The notes under the pieces: generated by a model | Told to the model about the DNA's origin: nothing | Seen by the model: the letters and a program-made list of their open reading frames with translations, nothing else | The model's database searches: none | Source: Teratosphaeria epicoccoides | Taxonomy: Eukaryota; Ascomycota; Dothideomycetes; Mycosphaerellales; Teratosphaeriaceae | Direction: 5' to 3' | Assembly: GCA_021401465.1 (NCBI GenBank) | Contig: JADDMT010000327.1 | Location: forward strand, 1-10,857 | DNA length: 10,857 nt | Part shown: positions 9,516-10,857 of the stretch, piece after piece | How positions within the stretch are numbered: the first letter of the stretch is position 1 | How the letters are laid out: each line of letters starts with the position of its first letter | Position numbers and translations under genes: made by a program

Positions 9516-9848
9516 ATAACTAATCACGGCTAAATCGTGAAGGTAGAACTAGTAGTGTTAATATTAGCATAGTACTAGTATGTAATTGTCTGTCCTGTAG
9601 TCGTAAACGTTAACCTGTTTGTTTATTTAGTAGGGTCGATAGTGCGGATAGTAACTAAGCGGCTAGGAGGTACCTGCAAGCAACGAGCAGTGCCGCTAAA
9701 CTGCCCCTTAATTGCTAGTAGTATACTAATAGTAGTTACGCACGTGTAGGGATTCTCTGTAAGGTACTACTAATAAGCCTGATTAGTAGAAGCACTAGGG
9801 AGCGACTTTAGTACTTACCCTATATAGCTAGCCTAATTAACTGATAGC
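9516..9848. other. Spacer upstream of the helicase gene
   Basis: No gene is supported. It should hold the helicase promoter. GCTAGTAGTATAC lies at 9714-9726 and continues as an imperfect palindrome (TAATAGTAG). GTGCCGCT, the other half of the same motif, lies near 9690. This ties the region to the 94-bp array and the central spacer. Confidence 0.6.
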
Positions 9849-10064
9849 ATGCTAGCGGCATGTAGTAGGCGTACTGCCGTTATTTCATAACTGCAGGTTA
9901 AGCGGACACATCCGGAAGTATGCGAGGCATACGCGTAGAAGCGTAGCTTCGCCCTTGCGACAGCGGCGCTAGAGCTTGTTAGCAAGGATGTCGAAGCGAT
10001 GTTAAAAGGATTAGATGGCGAAGGCGATTTTTTTATAGTAGTAATGCAGGTGACAGCATTATGA
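9849..10064 (+). pseudogene. Short degraded coding-like frame, unknown function
   Basis: From ATG at 9849 to TGA at 10062-10064 a 71-codon frame is interrupted by one TAA and one TAG, both of the CAA/CAG to TAA/TAG kind. The second half (EAYA-KRSFALATAALELVSKDVEAML, then KGLDGEGDFFIVVMQ) looks like an amphipathic, helix-rich protein with ordinary codon use. No family was recognised. It is the only plus-strand candidate and may be the tail of a larger gene, an exon of something captured by the element, or chance. Confidence 0.3.
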
Positions 10065-10228
10065 GGACTATATTATCTGACGTTTGCTACTAGTTGTTAC
10101 ATGTGTAACACTATCATTAATTGATGATAATAGCAGTAAAAACAGAACAGGCGAAGTAAAGACAGCCATAGCTCCTAAGATATCTATCTGTAGCACCTAA
10201 CTAAAGCTAGGTAGCAATTGCCCTATGC
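10065..10228. other. AT-richer intergenic stretch with two adjacent palindromes
   Basis: No gene is seen. TGTTACATGTGTAACA (10095-10110) has 7-bp arms around a 2-nt centre. Just next to it, TATCATTAATTGATGATA (10112-10129) is a near-perfect 18-bp palindrome. They lie between the 3' ends of the two convergent candidate frames (9849-10064 plus; 10229-10723 minus). Confidence 0.55.
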
Positions 10229-10723
10229 TTAGACGAAAAGGTCTTCTTTAGGGAGCTCTTCTGTCACTAAGTCCCTATTCGTGTGCAATCGCCTACATAT
10301 TATAAGGCGATTATAATCGACTAGGCAGGAATACTCCTAGAGGTACACTATAGTAACTCGGTCCTCATCTATAGCGGATACGGGATTCGCGGCCTCGTTG
10401 TCATGATACTTAGCCTAGAACCTTAGCCCTGAATATCTCTTAGACACTAAATACAGCCTCGGCGAGTTGCGAAACTTGAATACTAATGCTCTTACGTAGG
10501 CGCTAGCTTGTCGAGTAATGATCACGAACAGCTCATGTTTATTGTCATGAGTGTCAGGAGTACTGTCCGGAGTACTGTAGGATACAGGATCATGTGGGTC
10601 CTAAGTGCTATGAGTCATAGTACTGTCATGGGAGTACTATGAGTCATAGGCATAGTCATAGAAGAAAGGATCTATCACGTGAGGACAGATCCCCGGATCT
10701 ATAGGGATAGTCTACAGATCCAT
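10229..10723 (-). pseudogene. Degraded hypothetical gene, unknown function
   Basis: From ATG at 10721-10723 to TAA at 10229-10231 there is a 164-codon frame with five internal TAGs, all explainable as CAG or TGG mutated to TAG. The first 60 or so residues are low-complexity (repeats of STPD, HD, YD), encoded by degenerate AGTACT and GTCATAG repeats. After that comes a globular-looking part: HELFVIITRQASAYVRALVF, then SPRLYLVSKRYSGLRF, VTIVYL-EYSCLVDYNRLII and LVTEELPKEDLFV. I recognise no family. It points the same way as the helicase and transposase and has the same decay, so it may be a third gene of the same element. The final TAA could itself be a mutated CAA, in which case the frame runs further. 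Confidence 0.5.
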
Positions 10724-10815
10724 GGGCTTACAAGGAAGAAGGGATCTGTCACGTGATGACAGACCCTTGGATCTGTAGGGTTAGTCCACAGATCTACAGA
10801 CACGGATCTGTCGGG
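10668..10815. repeat. 74-bp direct repeats with TCACGTGA palindromes
   Basis: GGATCTATCACGTGA at 10668 recurs as GGATCTGTCACGTGA at 10742, 74 bp away, and similarity continues through GATC-rich sequence (CGGATCTATAGGGATAGTCT versus TGGATCTGTAGGGTTAGTCC). A third, partial unit starts near 10804. Each full unit is an inverted repeat around CGTGA with arms like GGATCTGTCA. The period is not a multiple of three and the repeat crosses the start of the hypothetical gene, so it behaves as DNA structure, not as protein repeat. CACGTG is the known E-box core bound by bHLH regulators; binding here is inferred. Confidence 0.8.
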
Positions 10816-10851
10816 TCTGTCGACAGATCTAACAGAGCTGCTCTGTCGCTC
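10804..10851. repeat. Cluster of small palindromes at the inner window edge
   Basis: TCTGTCGACAGA is a perfect 12-bp palindrome and lies inside a larger pair of 9-bp arms (GATCTGTCG and CGACAGATC, 7-nt spacer). It is followed by CAGAGCTGCTCTG (5-bp arms). These continue the GATC-rich inverted-repeat pattern of the 74-bp units. Confidence 0.6.
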
Positions 10852-10857
10852 TCTAGT

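Noticed and set aside
1..10857. tRNA or rRNA genes.
   Set aside because: No cloverleaf, TTCGA-type T-loop in context, or rRNA core sequence was recognised on either strand by eye; a covariance-model scan was not possible.

Overview
The window is the end of a chromosome. It opens with about 20 copies of the CCCTAA telomere repeat and runs inward for 10.7 kb. TTAGGG-type telomeres, very short spliceosomal introns (49 and 50 nt, with GTRNGT donors and CTAAC branch sites) and heavy CpA-to-TpA decay with CpG left intact all point to a filamentous ascomycete (Pezizomycotina) that carries out, or once carried out, repeat-induced point mutation (RIP). Almost every reading frame is broken by TAG or TAA where Gln (CAG/CAA) or Trp (TGG) would be expected. 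The short open frames that survive therefore under-represent what is here. Reading through these transition-type stops shows large, otherwise collinear genes.

Layout from telomere inward: telomere (1-128); a 77-bp-arm inverted repeat (159-333); four and a bit copies of a 94-bp tandem repeat (about 395-810); a dead Plavaka-type DDE transposase gene on the minus strand (1065-4701); a 0.7-kb spacer rich in a palindromic TAGTAGTATAC motif (4702-5435); a dead SNF2-family helicase gene on the minus strand with two recognisable introns (5436-9515); a second spacer with the same motif (9516-9848); a short doubtful plus-strand frame (9849-10064); and a third degraded minus-strand frame of unknown function (10229-10723). 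Upstream of that frame, 74-bp direct repeats each contain TCACGTGA (about 10668-10815).

The three main frames are co-oriented and all read toward the telomere. The same GTATAC-centred motif occurs in the telomere-proximal array, between the transposase and the helicase, and upstream of the helicase. The simplest reading is one large multi-gene DNA transposon (at least about 9.3 kb) at a chromosome end, with transposase and SNF2 helicase as partners and subterminal palindromes as likely protein-binding sites, later silenced by RIP. That unity is inferred. The gene identities rest on conserved motifs visible in the translations. No terminal inverted repeat or target-site duplication bounding the whole unit was found, so its limits are unknown.
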